A DNA stretch of 5,109 nucleotides, from NCBI GenBank assembly GCA_013330055.1, contig DUJB01000033.1, positions 39,721-44,829 on the forward strand, given 5' to 3'. This document shows, one piece after another, positions 1 to 5,007 of this stretch (position 1 is the stretch's first letter; the number at the start of each line of letters is the position of its first letter). Origin of the DNA: Nitrosopumilaceae archaeon (lineage in GTDB: Archaea; Thermoproteota; Nitrososphaeria; Nitrososphaerales; Nitrosopumilaceae). A program made the translations under genes and the position numbers. Under the pieces are notes generated by a model that had not been told where the DNA came from, searched no databases, and saw nothing but the letters and a program-made list of their open reading frames with translations.

Positions 1-1749
1 GTTTGTCAATTAGTTACTGGTAGTGGTGGATGGCCACTAAGTGTATTTCTTACCCCTGAGCAAAAACCATTCTACGTAGGAACATATTTTCCAGTTCTTG
101 ACAGCTATGGCAAGCCAGGATTTGGTAGTTTATTGAATCAGATTGCACAAGAATACAAAGAAAAACCATCTGATGTTGAAGCTGCTGCAAATAACTTCAT
201 GACCGTTTTACAAAAAACAGAATCAAACATAACAAAATCAAAGATTGATAAATCAATCCTAGATGAAGCAGCCATTAATTTGCTTCAGATGGGTGATCCA
301 ATAAATGGAGGATTTGGTAATGCGCCCAAGTTTCCAAATGCATCTAACCTCTCATTTATGTTAAGATATTCGAAACTTTCAAGTATCTCAAAATTCCAAG
401 AATTTGTTTTTAAAACTCTTACGAAAATGGCTAATGGTGGAATATATGATCAACTTGGAGGTGGATTTCATAGATATTCAACAGATTCAAGATGGCTTGT
501 ACCCCATTTTGAAAAGATGCTGTATGATAATGCTTTATTGCCTGTGGTATATGCTGAAGCATACCAGATTACAAAAGATCCAAAATATCTTGAGGTAGTA
601 AATCAGACACTTCATTATGTATTGCGTGAGATGACCTCGCCCGAAGGCGGATTTTACTCTGCACAAGATGCAGACTCGGAAGGTGAGGAAGGAAAGTATT
701 ATGTTTGGAACAAAAATCATATCCAGGAAATTACAGGAAAGGATGCAGACATTTTTTGTCTTTATTATGATGTTACTGATGGTGGAAATTTTGAAGGACA
801 AAATATTCTAAACAACAACATTAGAACATCTACAGTAGCATTTCAATATGGGAAAACAGAAGATGAGATAAGTGATGCAATACAACGCTCATCAGAAAAA
901 CTTTTAGCTGAACGAATAAAGAAAATGGCACCAGGAAAGGATGAAAAAATTCTCACTAGTTGGAATAGTTTGATGATATCTGCGTTTGCAAAAGGATATA
1001 GAATAAGTGGTCATGAAATATTTTTACAAGCAGCAAAAAACTGTATTAAATTCATTGAAGAAAGATTAACAATAAATGGTGAGCTTTTACGAACGTACAA
1101 AGACAGTCAAGCAAAACTAAAGGCCTATCTTGATGATTATGCATATTTTGTAAATGCACTCTTGGATGTTTTTGAAGTAGATCCATGTGCAAACCACCTC
1201 CAACTTGCCATACAACATGCAAATTATCTAATAGAACATTTTTGGGATCCGAAGGAAAATAATTTCTTTTTTACTGCCGACAATCACGAAAAATTAATTA
1301 TTCGTACAAAAAGCACCTATGACCTGTCGTTACCATCGGGCAACTCAATTGCAGCACATATATTTCTGAAATTATATCATCTTACACAAGACAAAAGATT
1401 TCTTGAAGTCTCTACAAAGATTATGGAATCATTGTCTATGATGGCTGCAGAAAACCCATTTGGTTTTGGACAGCTTCTCAATACGATATATCTCTACATT
1501 CAAAAACCAACTGAAATCACAATACTAAACACAAATGATAGAGAGATCTATGATGATCTGACAAAGAAATTTGTTCCTGAATCAATACTTGTAACCATTT
1601 CAAAAGAAGAATATCTTGATGAATTGAAAAAATTTCACTATTTTTTAGGAAAGAAATTTGATAAAAATAAAACAACGGTGTATATTTGTAAAGACTTTAC
1701 ATGTTCTTTACCATTATATTCAATGTCTGAAATTGAAAAATTACTTTAA
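1..1749 (+). CDS. YyaL/SPATA20-type thioredoxin-domain protein, 5'-truncated by window edge
   Basis: The frame is open from base 1, so the gene begins outside the window; 582 residues are visible. The family is normally about 670-690 residues, so roughly 90-100 are missing, including the N-terminal thioredoxin-like CxxC region. Seen motifs (visible numbering): GSGGWPLSVFLTP (6-18), end of the DUF255 thioredoxin-like domain; GGFGNAPKFPN (103-113); GGIYDQLGGGFHRYS (146-160); WLVPHFEKMLYDNALL (165-180); GGFYSAQDADSEG (216-228); DEKILTSWN (314-322); YLDDYAYF (376-383); LPSGNS (444-449); NPFGFGQLL (485-493); and a C-terminal VYICKDFTC cysteine pair (563/568). These are the hallmark blocks of the family, whose second half is an alpha/alpha barrel resembling six-hairpin glycosidases and N-acylglucosamine epimerases. 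The biochemical role is unsettled; a redox or sugar-related cytoplasmic enzyme is inferred. A TTG at 133 is only an internal leucine codon, not a start. It ends convergently against the next gene. Confidence 0.95.
   Translation, partial: VCQLVTGSGGWPLSVFLTPEQKPFYVGTYFPVLDSYGKPGFGSLLNQIAQEYKEKPSDVEAAANNFMTVLQKTESNITKSKIDKSILDEAAINLLQMGDPINGGFGNAPKFPNASNLSFMLRYSKLSSISKFQEFVFKTLTKMANGGIYDQLGGGFHRYSTDSRWLVPHFEKMLYDNALLPVVYAEAYQITKDPKYLEVVNQTLHYVLREMTSPEGGFYSAQDADSEGEEGKYYVWNKNHIQEITGKDADIFCLYYDVTDGGNFEGQNILNNNIRTSTVAFQYGKTEDEISDAIQRSSEKLLAERIKKMAPGKDEKILTSWNSLMISAFAKGYRISGHEIFLQAAKNCIKFIEERLTINGELLRTYKDSQAKLKAYLDDYAYFVNALLDVFEVDPCANHLQLAIQHANYLIEHFWDPKENNFFFTADNHEKLIIRTKSTYDLSLPSGNSIAAHIFLKLYHLTQDKRFLEVSTKIMESLSMMAAENPFGFGQLLNTIYLYIQKPTEITILNTNDREIYDDLTKKFVPESILVTISKEEYLDELKKFHYFLGKKFDKNKTTVYICKDFTCSLPLYSMSEIEKLL
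1736..1740 (-). terminator. T5 tract, possible terminator for the leftward 107-residue gene
   Basis: On the minus strand a run of five T lies 6 bases past the stop codon of the leftward gene, inside the end of the convergent YyaL-type gene. Archaeal termination commonly uses such U-tracts without a hairpin. It is short, so termination may be leaky. Confidence 0.35.
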
Positions 1750-2069
1750 GAAATCTTTTTAAAATTAATTTCTAATTTTTCTCCAACGCGAGGACTGCCC
1801 ATTCTTTCATATCTTCGCTTTGGCATGGTTATAGTTATTGCCGTCTTATCATAGCTTTTTACTGCAATAGTTGGTTGTGACTGCATGATTGCCTCAATTA
1901 GAGGGAGTATTTGTTCCTTTAATTCCGGATCTATCTTTTTGTTTATTGCATCAAACATTAATTGCTTTTGTGAAATTGGTTCAAGCTGTATGTCTTCAAC
2001 AAGCGAAACCTGCACGGTCTGACCATTGTCAACTAGCTGTTGTATTTTATATTGAATAATTTCTGACAT
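1746..2069 (-). CDS. Conserved-looking small protein of unknown function, 107 residues
   Basis: I do not recognise this family. The protein is soluble, without signal peptide, membrane segment or cysteines. Residues 1-25 look like a short strand/helix region (MSEIIQYKIQQLVDNGQTV), 35-65 a charged helix rich in K/E/Q, and the C-terminal part holds a beta-like stretch (TAITITMPKRRYERMG) ending in PRVGEKLEINFKK. The basic MPKRRYERMGSPRVGE segment (around 82-97) looks like the most constrained part and could bind nucleic acid or a partner; that is inference. A relation to the small arcadin-1-like proteins of Thaumarchaeota is a guess from size and lineage only. The ATG start is supported by a TATA-like ATAAAT centred 26-27 bases upstream, fitting a leaderless mRNA. 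It lies 42 bases after the 93-residue gene with no T-tract between, so cotranscription is also possible. Its last four bases overlap the convergent YyaL-type gene. Confidence 0.8.
   Translation of the reverse strand: MSEIIQYKIQQLVDNGQTVQVSLVEDIQLEPISQKQLMFDAINKKIDPELKEQILPLIEAIMQSQPTIAVKSYDKTAITITMPKRRYERMGSPRVGEKLEINFKKIS
1756..1780 (+). terminator. Paired T5 tracts after the YyaL-type gene
   Basis: Two T5 runs (1756-1760 and 1776-1780) in an A/T-rich stretch follow the stop codon at 1747-1749 on the plus strand. They lie inside the 3' end of the convergent gene and fit an archaeal U-tract terminator. No hairpin is evident. Confidence 0.45.
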
Positions 2070-2092
2070 TATTTTTCATTAAAATAGTCAGA

Positions 2093-2098
2093 ATTTAT
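2093..2098 (-). promoter_or_regulatory. TATA-like box for the 107-residue gene
   Basis: The minus strand reads AGATAAATTC, with ATAAAT centred 26-27 bases before the ATG at 2069. That is the spacing expected if transcription begins at or next to the start codon. Confidence 0.45.
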
Positions 2099-2111
2099 CT
2101 CTAGCGTATTA

Positions 2112-2393
2112 TCATTTGGAAGCAAGTATTGCTTTTCTTATGTCTGCGGCTCTGTGTTTCATGATGTCATTGAATTCTTGTGTGTCTTCTAGACTCGGAT
2201 TCTGTCGTTGGTTTTTGTATGTTTGTAAAAACCCTGAATATACACAACCAATAATGATCCCAAGTGTTGTTGCAGTGATGTCTTTTTCATCATCTGTGTA
2301 GATTTGTGCAATTTGCTTGTACGAGGATGCCTCACTTATGTAATAATTGATTAGATTTTCAATAAAATCAATAATTGATGGATGAAGGATCAA
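2112..2393 (-). CDS. Small protein of unknown function with one hydrophobic stretch, 93 residues, TTG start
   Basis: I do not recognise this family. No ATG or GTG is available: the frame opens after a stop at 2418-2420 and the first Met inside is near the C-terminus, so the TTG at 2391-2393 is the best start. It is backed by a strong TATA-like TTATAAA centred 27 bases upstream. Residues 5-30 are a likely amphipathic helix with several aromatic residues (IDFIENLINYYISEASSYK). Residues 38-58 (DITATTLGIIIGCVYSGFLQT) are moderately hydrophobic and could be a buried helix or a weak membrane span. The C-terminal third (QEFNDIMKHRAADIRKAILASK) is a charged helix. An all-helical small cytoplasmic or membrane-associated protein is inferred. 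The stop lies 42 bases before the next leftward gene, which may share the transcript. Confidence 0.75.
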   Translation of the reverse strand: MILHPSIIDFIENLINYYISEASSYKQIAQIYTDDEKDITATTLGIIIGCVYSGFLQTYKNQRQNPSLEDTQEFNDIMKHRAADIRKAILASK

Positions 2394-2416
2394 TGAACTT
2401 CGGTTTGTAACTATGC

Positions 2417-2423
2417 TTTATAA
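2417..2423 (-). promoter_or_regulatory. TATA box (TTATAAA) for the 93-residue gene
   Basis: The minus strand reads CATTATAAAG; TTATAAA is centred 27 bases upstream of the TTG start at 2393. It is the clearest archaeal TATA match in the window and the main support for that unusual start. Because ATTATAAAG is near-symmetric (the plus strand reads CTTTATAAT), it could in principle also serve a rightward transcript starting near 2447, upstream of the zinc-ribbon gene. Confidence 0.6.
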
Positions 2424-2468
2424 TGGTTGATTTTAGAGAATTTGATAACATAATGTTGACCCAGTTTC

Positions 2469-2475
2469 TTTTTAG
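2469..2475 (+). promoter_or_regulatory. Possible TATA-like element for the zinc-ribbon miniprotein
   Basis: A T-rich TTTTTAG is centred about 25 bases before the ATG at 2497. The spacing suits a leaderless message, but the match to a TATA box is poor. Confidence 0.25.
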
Positions 2476-2496
2476 ATAGATCGCAAACTTGGTGTC

Positions 2497-2619
2497 ATGC
2501 CAATTGAAATCAACCGAATTAACAAGTCATGCCCTGAATGCAAAAATTCTACCATCTTTAATACAGGAAAAGACTATTTTTGTGGCAAATGTCTTGTCAC
2601 GCTACCTAAACTTTCTTAA
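2497..2619 (+). CDS. Zinc-ribbon miniprotein, 40 residues
   Basis: This short frame reads ATG to TAA and encodes 40 residues with two knuckles, CPEC (12-15) and CGKC (29-32), separated by 13 residues. That is a CxxC-x13-CxxC zinc ribbon occupying almost the whole protein, with flanks MPIEINRINKS and LVTLPKLS. A stop at 2473-2475 lies upstream and no other start codon is in frame, so the ATG is fixed. By analogy with other archaeal zinc ribbons it may bind nucleic acid or another protein; this is inferred. It is divergent from the 93-residue gene and 32 bases ahead of the rightward 151-residue gene, with which it could be cotranscribed. The four well-spaced cysteines in a low-GC genome argue against a chance frame. 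Confidence 0.72.
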   Translation: MPIEINRINKSCPECKNSTIFNTGKDYFCGKCLVTLPKLS

Positions 2620-2629
2620 AATTATTAAC
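2616..2629 (+). promoter_or_regulatory. A/T-rich possible promoter of the 151-residue gene
   Basis: The stretch TTAAAATTATTAAC spans the stop codon of the zinc-ribbon gene and is centred about 29 bases before the ATG at 2652. It may be a weak TATA element; otherwise the gene depends on readthrough from the zinc-ribbon gene. Confidence 0.25.
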
Positions 2630-2651
2630 TGGTAGGTTTGGCATGTAACTC

Positions 2652-3107
2652 ATGCAATGGAAACTAGAACGTGAAGAAGGCTATTTCAAGATATTTGATG
2701 AAAATAAAAACATTGCTGGGTATTTTGATCCCTCATACGGTGATATCTTTCCTGAACATAAAATAAGTGAAATAATAGAAGAGATGCATAAAAAACATGA
2801 AAAAATTCTAGGTGGATTTCTAATGGTGCCAATGATAAAATTTGAAGTTTTTAATGATCAAGAAATTGGACTAGATTATCTACAACGACGTATTGATGAT
2901 GTCAAAGATCGTATTTCAAAATGGAAAGATTTTATTTTAAATCAAAAAAGTTCTGATCATAAAATTCAAGTCTCGCACACTGACACAGACATGTTAAGTA
3001 TTACCTTTCCAATTCATTTCAATGCTCCAGTATCATTAGAGAAAAAACTTTTGCTTGCTGAACTTGAAATCTCTTTGAATTCTTTACACGAAAAGGGATT
3101 GTTGTAA
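2652..3107 (+). CDS. Soluble protein of unknown function, 151 residues
   Basis: I do not recognise this family. It is highly charged, with no signal peptide, membrane helix or cysteine. The N-terminal 30 residues (MQWKLEREEGYFKIFDENKN) look like beta strands with a turn. A helix around 37-53 (HKISEIIEEMHKKHEKI) follows, then a strand-like GGFLMVPMIKFEVF near 54-67, a long charged helix around 73-97 (DYLQRRIDDVKDRISKWKDF), another strand pair around 104-126, and a C-terminal helix with a leucine-rich face (129-151). An alpha/beta cytoplasmic protein is inferred. ATG at 2652 is chosen because an in-frame ATG at 2643 is followed directly by TAA. The 3' end overlaps the convergent FxLYD gene by 24 bases, and a double T-tract follows the stop codon. 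Confidence 0.8.
   Translation: MQWKLEREEGYFKIFDENKNIAGYFDPSYGDIFPEHKISEIIEEMHKKHEKILGGFLMVPMIKFEVFNDQEIGLDYLQRRIDDVKDRISKWKDFILNQKSSDHKIQVSHTDTDMLSITFPIHFNAPVSLEKKLLLAELEISLNSLHEKGLL
3042..3047 (-). terminator. T6 tract downstream of the FxLYD gene
   Basis: On the minus strand a T6 run lies about 37 bases past the stop codon of the leftward FxLYD gene, inside the convergent gene's coding region. It is a candidate archaeal U-tract terminator. Confidence 0.35.
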
Positions 3108-3836
3108 ATTTTTTGGTTTTTTTGTAAGAATGATATATGATAGAACAGATAATGATAGAATTATTCCGGAACCAAGTGGAAATTCTGGAACAGCAGTATA
3201 CTCTTCTGATTCCACCATGAGAGAATAGTCTACTGCTTTTTGTGACTGATCTTTATCATGTACAGATACAAGAAATGGGGTAATCCCACCTGCTCTGAGA
3301 TATTCTGGTTCTATGTGCGATTTACTTGCAGCGACAACCTTGCCATCCTTGTCATATAGAGTTGTGATAACGGCTATGGTATTTGCAGTTTTTTTATCAT
3401 GATTTGTTATTGTACCGCTTATAATAAAATTATCAAGTATATCGCTTTTGGTATTCGATGATGATATTTCAAGTGACTCTGTTTTAGGATCTGCTGGTTT
3501 GTATTCGATATAAAGTGAATATCGATAAATTTGAGGAATTATTTTATCGGTAAAGATCAAATCAAATGGGCCTTTTTTTCCTGGCATTATTGTTCCAAGA
3601 ATAGAATTGGTGTATGTGGTATCAAGAATTTCGTCACGAATGTCATAGAATGTAGCAGTAACAACAATTTGATTTAAGGGAACTAGAGTGTTATTCTCGA
3701 TTTCACCAACTACATGTAATGTTCCTTCATTAACATATTGTTGATCATTTACTATTGAAACTTGCGCCCATGTGCTAGAAAATGTAAGTGATAATGAAAC
3801 TATGCCTATGAGAAGAAGCTTCATCAAACAATTCAT
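3084..3836 (-). CDS. Secreted FxLYD-domain protein with PEF-type C-terminal sorting signal, 250 residues
   Basis: A signal peptide is evident: basic start MKLLL at 5-9, hydrophobic core to about 22, likely cleavage after TWA at 24. Two repeats of the FxLYD type follow: the first around 27-112 with VTATFYDIRDEILDT and MPGKKGPFDL, the second around 125-210 with VITTLYDKDGKVVAAS and RAGGITPFLV. The C-terminus has VPEFP (216-220), a hydrophobic segment (222-238) and KKPK, the tripartite layout of PEF-CTERM proteins processed by archaeosortase-like enzymes; Thaumarchaea have many such surface proteins. An extracytoplasmic, membrane- or S-layer-associated protein is inferred, ligand unknown. An eight-residue tail (NLQQSLFV) after the basic patch is unusual and overlaps the convergent gene. 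ATG 3836 gives the longest form; Met5 (3824) gives a more typical signal peptide. It follows the 169-residue membrane protein by 23 bases, so the two are probably cotranscribed. Confidence 0.88.
   Translation of the reverse strand: MNCLMKLLLIGIVSLSLTFSSTWAQVSIVNDQQYVNEGTLHVVGEIENNTLVPLNQIVVTATFYDIRDEILDTTYTNSILGTIMPGKKGPFDLIFTDKIIPQIYRYSLYIEYKPADPKTESLEISSSNTKSDILDNFIISGTITNHDKKTANTIAVITTLYDKDGKVVAASKSHIEPEYLRAGGITPFLVSVHDKDQSQKAVDYSLMVESEEYTAVPEFPLGSGIILSLSVLSYIILTKKPKNLQQSLFV
3109..3123 (+). terminator. Double T-tract (T6-GG-T7) after the 151-residue gene
   Basis: Directly after the stop codon at 3105-3107 the plus strand carries T6 (3109-3114), GG, then T7 (3117-3123). This is the strongest U-tract terminator candidate in the window. 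It sits inside the last codons of the convergent FxLYD gene, where it reads as Lys/Asn/Pro-rich sequence on the other strand. Confidence 0.65.
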
Positions 3837-3850
3837 CCTGTGATTCCTGA

Positions 3851-3858
3851 TTAAATAA
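3851..3858 (-). promoter_or_regulatory. TATA-like element before the FxLYD gene
   Basis: The minus strand reads TTATTTAA, centred about 18 bases before the first ATG (3836) and about 30 before the second (3824). A start site some 26 bases downstream would fall just before Met5, favouring the shorter protein. The alternative is cotranscription with the upstream gene and use of the first ATG. Confidence 0.3.
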
Positions 3859-3859
3859 C

Positions 3860-4369
3860 TTATGGTGTATAACCTTTTTTTGCCGTATTATATGAAGCCA
3901 ATGCACTAGTTTCATATTCAAACGATTGTTGCATGATCTCATCTGATCTAATCTTTGTAGAGTTGTCGCCTGTCTCTATCCATTTTTTTAAGAGTTTATC
4001 ACTCTCCAACTGTGTTTGTGTTGAGCGTTTGAAAAGTTCTACTGCTGAGGTAAAAGCTTGCGGTGGTTTCAGTTTATCGTATCTTTCAGCTATCTTTTCT
4101 AGTTCTATCAGATGAGTTTCAGAAATTTTTAGTATCTCATCCTTTGTCAATCTACCATCATGCCAGATTGTCTTTCTTGATTCATAGTCGGAGGTCTCTT
4201 TTTTAAGGTCTGATTGAATTTGTTCAAGACTATTGCCAAATCTCTGGCCAGAAATCTTTGCCTGATCAATATAGTAACTTACTCCAACCACGAGTCCAAT
4301 TATTGCTATGCCTATTATGATGACAAAATACAATCCATTCTTACTTGATTGTACAGGTTTTTTCTTCAC
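3860..4369 (-). CDS. Membrane-anchored helical protein of unknown function, 169 residues, GTG start
   Basis: A short basic N-terminus (MKKKPVQSSK) precedes one strong membrane helix at about 13-33 (LYFVIIIGIAIIGLVVGVSYY). The remaining 135 residues are hydrophilic and almost entirely helical, with likely coiled-coil or helical-bundle segments at 36-66, 76-100 and 106-132, and a break at KPP (101-103). By the positive-inside rule the large domain lies outside the membrane, anchored by an uncleaved signal. The family is not recognised; an extracytoplasmic sensor-like or scaffold role is a guess. The start is GTG at 4367-4369: upstream in-frame codons to the stop at 4400-4402 contain no ATG. A TATA-like TTTATT lies 26-27 bases before it. 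An out-of-frame ATG directly followed by TGA overlaps the GTG. The FxLYD gene follows after 23 bases, also extracytoplasmic, which hints at a shared surface function. Confidence 0.82.
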   Translation of the reverse strand: MKKKPVQSSKNGLYFVIIIGIAIIGLVVGVSYYIDQAKISGQRFGNSLEQIQSDLKKETSDYESRKTIWHDGRLTKDEILKISETHLIELEKIAERYDKLKPPQAFTSAVELFKRSTQTQLESDKLLKKWIETGDNSTKIRSDEIMQQSFEYETSALASYNTAKKGYTP

Positions 4370-4392
4370 ATCAAGATTTTTTTTATATCTGA

Positions 4393-4398
4393 AATAAA
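4393..4398 (-). promoter_or_regulatory. TATA-like box for the 169-residue membrane protein
   Basis: The minus strand reads GATTTATTTC; TTTATT is centred 26-27 bases before the GTG start, consistent with a leaderless message. A second A/T element, ATATAAAA near 4381-4388, is too close to the start codon to serve it. Confidence 0.4.
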
Positions 4399-4404
4399 TC
4401 TATT

Positions 4405-4692
4405 CTAATCGATATAGGTTCCACTGGCGTCTGCTTTTAACTCAATTATCATAACACTGCCACTGATGAAGGAATCATTTCTAACCGTGCGAACACGTCC
4501 CACTTCTAGATGATATGGCCATATATCGACTACAACAGTCCCTACTTGGACATCTTCTGGGGCATCAGTCATTTTAATGTCTTCTTTTTTGATTCCATGA
4601 TCCACTAGTTTCTTTATGCAATGGTTAAGCAATGGCTCTGGTAATCCGTGGTTTATTGCCCAAACAGTTCCGATGTATTCTATGTTTGCCAA
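4405..4692 (-). CDS. Small protein of unknown function, 95 residues, TTG start
   Basis: I do not recognise this family. It is soluble, without signal peptide or membrane segment. Residues 3-13 (NIEYIGTVWAI) look like a strand, followed by a helix (LPEPLLNHCIKKLVDHG, 17-33). The region 44-87 is strongly beta-like: APEDVQVGTVVVDIWPYHLEVGRVRTV and SGSVMIIEL. A compact alpha/beta or small barrel fold is inferred. There is no ATG or GTG in the open stretch back to the stop at 4735-4737, so TTG at 4690-4692 is the likely start; a CTG at 4696-4698 is the only near alternative. A TATA-like TTATA centred 26 bases upstream supports TTG and overlaps the stop codon of the RAM-domain gene, 28 bases away. 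Genes on both sides run in the same direction without T-tracts between, so a shared transcript is possible. Confidence 0.75.
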   Translation of the reverse strand: MANIEYIGTVWAINHGLPEPLLNHCIKKLVDHGIKKEDIKMTDAPEDVQVGTVVVDIWPYHLEVGRVRTVRNDSFISGSVMIIELKADASGTYID

Positions 4693-4715
4693 TTCCAGTT
4701 TGATTTCGTTTCTTC

Positions 4716-4720
4716 TATAA
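4716..4720 (-). promoter_or_regulatory. TATA-like box for the 95-residue gene
   Basis: The minus strand reads GGATAATTATAGAAG; TTATA is centred 26 bases before the TTG start and lies next to the TAA stop of the upstream RAM-domain gene. It suggests an independent, leaderless message in spite of the short gap. Confidence 0.4.
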
Positions 4721-4960
4721 TTATCCTTCGGGATTTACTACTTTAAGAGTCATGGTGCTTATCACTCTTGAAATGTTTCTTATCCCATGTGAAACTGCTT
4801 TATCAAAATCATCTTGAGTTTTAGCATGAATTTCAGCTATTATATCATAAGAGCCGAAGGTAACATGTGCATATTTTACCTGAGGAATTCGTTTAAGCTC
4901 TTCTAGGACGTATTCTTCTGTTCCAAGATCACAGTTTATCAAAACATATCCGAGATACAT
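4721..4960 (-). CDS. Stand-alone Lrp/AsnC RAM (ligand-binding) domain protein, 79 residues
   Basis: The whole protein corresponds to the ligand-binding/oligomerisation (RAM) domain of Lrp/AsnC regulators. It has a first strand LGYVLINC (3-10), a helix GTEEYVLEELKRI (13-25), strand VKYAHVTFG (28-36), the diagnostic turn-strand GSYDIIAEI (36-44), a helix with DDFDKAVSHGIRNI (50-63), and a last strand VISTMTLKVV (66-75). There is no helix-turn-helix, so it cannot bind DNA alone. Known RAM-only proteins assemble into dimers or octamers that bind amino acids, and may pair with full-length Lrp proteins; the ligand here cannot be read from sequence. It is full length for this short class and starts at ATG 4958-4960. 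It lies 47 bases downstream of the tRNA-Thr gene and 28 bases ahead of the 95-residue gene, in the same direction. Confidence 0.92.
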   Translation of the reverse strand: MYLGYVLINCDLGTEEYVLEELKRIPQVKYAHVTFGSYDIIAEIHAKTQDDFDKAVSHGIRNISRVISTMTLKVVNPEG

Positions 4961-4979
4961 GTTTTCTTTCTACGTGTTT

Positions 4980-4989
4980 GTTACTTAAC
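4980..4989 (-). promoter_or_regulatory. Possible TATA-like element/short inverted repeat before the RAM-domain gene
   Basis: GTTACTTAAC (plus strand) consists of GTTA and TAAC separated by two bases, centred about 24-25 bases before the ATG at 4960, where a TATA box is expected. The match to TATA is poor, and the repeat is short enough to be chance; a regulator site is speculative. Confidence 0.2.
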
Positions 4990-5007
4990 TTTGTCTGTAA
5001 TGATAAA

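Noticed and set aside
133..135. TTG as the start of the YyaL-type gene
   Set aside because: The same frame continues upstream to base 1 and encodes the conserved GGWPLSVFLTP motif, so this TTG is an internal leucine codon.
404..598. 64-residue plus-strand frame inside the YyaL-type gene
   Set aside because: It is wholly contained in another frame of a gene with many recognisable family motifs, and has no promoter or domain signal of its own.
535..801. 88-residue minus-strand frame opposite the YyaL-type gene
   Set aside because: It is a cysteine- and isoleucine-rich antisense translation of a well-supported coding region, with no recognisable domain.
2116..2301. 61-residue plus-strand frame opposite the 93-residue gene
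   Set aside because: The opposite strand has the better start context (TATA at -27) and a charged, protein-like composition. This frame is rich in Ser, Cys and Val, as antisense frames often are.
2367..2380. ATCAA-TAA-TTGAT-like inverted repeat
   Set aside because: It is inside the coding start of the 93-residue gene, is A/T-rich and is easily produced by chance. There is no second copy.
2423..2479. 18-residue frame upstream of the zinc-ribbon gene
   Set aside because: It is too short to judge, has no motif, and overlaps the promoter elements of the divergent region. An upstream peptide cannot be excluded but is not supported.
3130..3170. Repeated ATGATAGAA-like words
   Set aside because: They encode the Ile/Leu/Ser-rich membrane segment of the FxLYD protein; low-complexity coding explains the repetition.
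3933..4115. 60-residue plus-strand frame opposite the membrane-anchored gene
   Set aside because: It is a serine-rich mirror of the helical domain codons, with no start signal or domain.
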